Assembly: GCA_003667245.1 (NCBI GenBank)
Contig: RCNN01000279.1
Location: 1 to 37,072, forward strand
Source: Heterostelium multicystogenum
Lineage: Eukaryota > Evosea > Eumycetozoa > Acytosteliales > Acytosteliaceae
DNA: 37,072 nt
Direction: 5' to 3'
Shown here: positions 33,621 through 37,072 of the stretch, piece by piece
Layout: each line of letters begins with the position of its first letter
Position numbering within the stretch: the stretch's first letter is position 1
Notes under the pieces: model-generated
What the model saw: only the letters and a program-made list of their open reading frames with translations
Database searches by the model: none
What the model was told of the DNA's origin: nothing
Position numbers and translations under genes: made by a program

Positions 33621-36600
33621 AACATATGGGTATTTCTTAGACGATTTAATAGAATAAAGAATACTTGTTTATTATAACTCTACACAATCTATATATTGAT
33701 CTTTTTAGACGATAGGAAAAGTCAGAAAAGAGAATAATGTTTAAACTTATCATTGTTTTAGACCAAAATTGTTATCAGGAAAGATTTTATTATAATCCTG
33801 CATTTTTATATCTAAAGAATATTTGTTTTAAAAGCCATATAATTTCTATTTTTAATTTTCTATCTCAAGACTTTAGATCAAGATGAAACTATTTATTTGG
33901 TTGATACATCAATGTAACAACCATCAACTACACTATCTACAATTTAGATATACTTATAGGAATAGTTTAAGATCATCAAGAAAAGACCACATGTCCGTAA
34001 AAGAATATAAGGAATAAAATGATGTATATTTTTTGAAAATTACATTAAAAAAAAAACAAAGAAATTTTCTTCAACTTACATTTATTTTTTAAGTCTTTTT
34101 TTTAAACCACAATGAATTTCCAACCAATCAAATTCAGTCGGTAAATAAAAAATGTTATTTTTTTGATAACAACCACTTCTAAGGTTGTTAATTGTCCAAC
34201 CATACTGACAATGGTTTGATGAAAATAAGCATTTAATATTAAAATTGTTGTTGAAATTGTTGTTTTAACCAAACAAAAACCAATCCAATAACTTTATTGA
34301 ACCATAAACTATCGTAATTTTTAAAAATAGAAACTAATAATTAGATCCTATAATCAAATAAAACAATATCTTCATTGTCAATCTGACAATATTTGAAATA
34401 TTACAATTATATTATATCACTGTATCATTAAGGAATTTAAAGGTCTAATTAAAATCAAAAAAACAACAAAAAGGTAAATACCCTTTCTATTTCTCTGTCT
34501 AAAACTAAACAGATAATTATCTTCATTCAAGATGAATAATCATTAATATACGAATACGAATTGATTCAAAATGAATGAATTTTCACTAAACCAATAATGA
34601 AATAGTAATAATGTAAAGTACTATTAATAATAGAGTAGATAAATTAATAATATTGACTTTGGAAGTAGGTAGTAATTAAATTACCATTTTAAAGTAGTAT
34701 TTAGTTACTATTCTCCAAATGAAATTGAAATCGTTTCATTGACGAATATAAATGCACTAAAAGAAATGCCTAATCAATAGTCACTTTGTTTATATCTGGA
34801 GATAAAAATTCAAGATATTTTTTCAATATTTCATTTGTGGATTGTTCATAATTTATAAGAATTTCCTTAATCAAACGGATTGAGTTAGTCTATCAAATTA
34901 CCAATAGTCAATCAATTCATTTCCAAGGAATCAATCATATCATATCAAACTTGTCTATTGTATTAAAATTGTTGTATTTATACAATGACAATTTATTAAT
35001 CATCATTAAAACTATTCTATACTTATTGTTGGTAGTCATATTTGTTAGTGGTTGTCATTTTAATTTCATTCTTCAATCAATCAGGAAAGATATCCTAATA
35101 AAATGATTTTTAATCATCAACACTATCAAGGATATAGTTTCAATCTACTAATGATATAAAAATAACATAGAACCGCATCTTCTATCAATTTAATTAAATT
35201 TAATTTTGCGGACATTCGCATTTTTCCATCATATACATTCCAATCAAATCTTTGGACAGTCAATCGGTATAATTGGTAAACTTTCACCACTCTAAATTCC
35301 TATCGAAATGATTCCACATCTCCCAACCTATCACATACAACAACCACACAATTGTTGTTGGTTTTCATATTTGATTGTGTTGAATCAATAGGTGCCACTC
35401 TGATGTGTGATAGTAAATATGAAAAATACCAAAAGAGGAAATAATATAAATAACAAGTAGGTGGTGTGTTAACAATAATAGCAGTTGTTGTTGTTGTCCA
35501 TCAAACGTGGTGGTGTATAATTGAATCAATAAGAAAATGTAATGTCCTTACATCCCCCTATCTTATATTTAGTTGTAATAAGGATAATATATAGTAGTAA
35601 CAACAACAACAACAACAATAAAAAATAAATAAATAAAAAAACAGAAAAGACAACTATAGACCACATTAATGATAACAGCAACAACAACAACCATCATGTC
35701 CATATTTTAATTGCAATTCTCAACAGTAGTGTAGTAGTGAGTGTCGTAGACAACGCATAACAACTACCAATTAAAAATAATTCTTATATTTGTCCTACCT
35801 ATCAAACAAGTAGATGATAATACTTTGATATATAAATATCTTCATTCATTTGCTTTACTTCCTCTTCCTCTTCATTCTTTTGTTCTATTTTATTAATTCT
35901 CCTTATATTGCAATTAATTCATTCATTCATTCACTCATTTATTTATTCTATGTTTTATTAGGTTCATTCATTTCTCATTGGTTTTTTAAATAAATATATT
36001 TAGTAAGTGTCAAATGAATATCAAACAATCTTAATTAAAAGATGTAAAAGAAACAATATTATTATTCATAATCGATCAAAAAGTAAATAGATAGATATAT
36101 AAAAATAGAGATAGATAGTTGATAATAAAATAATTATAAAGGAATAGAAAAAATATAAATAGATTGATGTTAATCTTTGCATATACTTTTTTTGAGTTCA
36201 TTGTTGTTGATGTTAATTGTGTGGTTTGGAACTTTTAAAAAAAACATAAAACATCACATAATTCAACCAATTAAGAAATATTGAAATCTGAATAATTCAA
36301 CTTGAAAATCAATCAACATTGAATTATTCAAGAACACAACTAAAAATTTGTCAATTTAGTTTTTTTGTCTTCAAGTAATCAAAAGTTATCCGTTTGTGGG
36401 ATTTTTTAAATCTTCTTTGTTGTCCATTTAGTTTTTTGTTTTTCCCCATTTTTTTTCATTTTCAAAATCATTCTAACCTTTCATTTATTTTCCATTTTAG
36501 AACTTACCTCCACAAACAGATAGTAATAGTAGTAGATAAATATCTCCTTGAAAGATTAGAACGAAATATCATTTTTTTGCTAAAGTTTACTCAAAAACTA

Positions 36601-36849
36601 AAAGTCCAAATAGTCAAAGTCAAGTTGAGTGTGATATTTTTAGATTTAACACCTGAAAAATCAAAACTTGTAAAAAAAAGATAGATATTTCACCAACAAA
36701 CTCTGAAATATTGTTATTCTCTTAAATCGCGATTCAAATCTCAACAACTACACCCTTAAAACAACCCCACTCGCACCACCCACTTCTCTCACTTTGCATA
36801 AATATATAGAATACATACACTCACCACATCATAGACGAATAGCCTAGCC
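33621..36849. other. long AT-rich intergenic region
   Basis: About 3.2 kb between the F-box-like and NF-YB genes. Minor items: a 43-codon ATG-led frame at 33882-34016 (starts MKLFIWLIHQ, ends KEYKE); an 8-bp-stem inverted repeat at 34167-34190; an ATG-less open stretch at about 34858-35104; a plus-strand stretch (35172-35444) open except for one TAA; CAA/TTG runs at 35460-35700; and T/C-rich DNA before the NF-YB start. The open frame at 36394-36684 is Phe/Ile/Lys-rich and looks non-coding. No gene can be defended. Confidence 0.5.
34167..34190. repeat. 8-bp inverted repeat
   Basis: TAACAACC at 34167-34174 and GGTTGTTA at 34183-34190 pair around an eight-base loop. A second, overlapping weaker hairpin (TGTTAT ... 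ATAACA) lies just to the left. Role unknown. Confidence 0.45.
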
Positions 36850-37072
36850 ATGAGTAATCTTGAAGATCTAATGAAGAAGGCGGACAGGTTGAGAGTGATT
36901 CACGTGAGCAAGACAAATATCTGCCGATTGCCAACATCATCAGAATCATGAAGAAAGCACTGCCAAACAATGCAAAGGTGGCGCGTGATGCCAAGGACAC
37001 TGTTCAGGACTGTGTCTCAGAGTTTATCTCGTTCATCCATCGGAGGCGAGCGAGAAGGTGTCAGCAGGAAAA
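36850..37072 (+). CDS. nfyb: NF-YB / CBF-A (HAP3) histone-fold transcription factor, 5' part, cut by window end
   Basis: Subunit B of the CCAAT-binding factor NF-Y, which pairs with NF-YC as a histone-fold dimer. The ATG at 36850 reads MSNLED, then a frame change leads to [37 protein letters not shown] and [12 protein letters not shown]. This is the diagnostic alpha1-alpha2 region of the NF-YB core (REQDx[28 protein letters not shown]). Two single-base shifts occur, one near 36865-36875 and one at about 37040 (FI|SEASEK), of the kind seen in the other genes. The remaining core (DNA-binding alpha3 and the C-terminus) lies outside the window. Confidence 0.88.

Noticed and set aside
34858..35104. 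About 80-codon open stretch with a hydrophobic C-terminal part
   Set aside because: No start codon, composition close to the local AT bias; expected once or twice by chance in this amount of spacer.
36394..36684. 96-codon plus-strand frame before the NF-YB gene
   Set aside because: Phe/Ile/Lys/Leu composition typical of AT-rich spacer, no motif, no splice link to NF-YB.

Overview
This 37 kb window looks like nuclear DNA of a social amoeba (Dictyostelia). Intergenic DNA and introns are very AT-rich with long TAA/ATT runs. Introns are short, with GTAAGT/GTATGT donors. Proteins carry polyGln, polyAsn and Ser/Thr tracts, and several genes match well-known Dictyostelium families (kinesin-13, the PatB-type proton ATPase, TCTP). 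The species cannot be fixed from the sequence; D. discoideum itself is unlikely because coding third positions are rather GC-tolerant. I saw no tRNA, rRNA, CRISPR array or intact mobile element.

Layout. Left edge (1-2.9 kb, + strand): a small membrane protein gene and a DMT/TPT-family (SLC35C2-like) transporter gene. From 3.1 to 19.6 kb everything is on the minus strand: kinesin-13 with an N-terminal SAM-like segment; an unusual Ubl-Ubl-vWA-pseudoGTPase-CAAX protein; glycogen debranching enzyme; a small unidentified three-exon gene; the plasma-membrane P-type H+-ATPase; and a tiny candidate gene. After about 2 kb of AT-rich DNA come, again on the minus strand, tRNA-splicing endonuclease subunit Sen2, TCTP, a paralogue of the Ubl-vWA protein and a small unidentified gene (21.9-26.8 kb). 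The right third is on the plus strand: methionine aminopeptidase 1, an F-box-like/leucine-rich protein, and the 5' end of an NF-YB (CBF/HAP3) gene cut by the window end.

The genes do not form one pathway; this is an ordinary eukaryotic mixture of housekeeping loci. The most distinctive item is the Ubl-vWA pair. One member (6519-8816) is a complete 694-residue reading frame with two ubiquitin-like folds, a vWA/MIDAS domain and a shortened Ras-like domain that has lost the P-loop lysine and the switch region but ends in a CAAX box. The second (24378-25940) stops before the GTPase-like part. The two share almost identical DNA in the vWA region but diverged flanks, which suggests gene conversion.

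A caution applies throughout. Nearly every conserved gene here, including very conserved ones (TCTP, H+-ATPase, MetAP1, debranching enzyme), is broken by single-base shifts, most of them at short homopolymers and most often one extra base. When these are allowed for, reading frames and total lengths become consistent. The simplest reading is sequence or assembly error rather than wholesale pseudogenisation. I therefore annotate these loci as genes and give the positions of the breaks.
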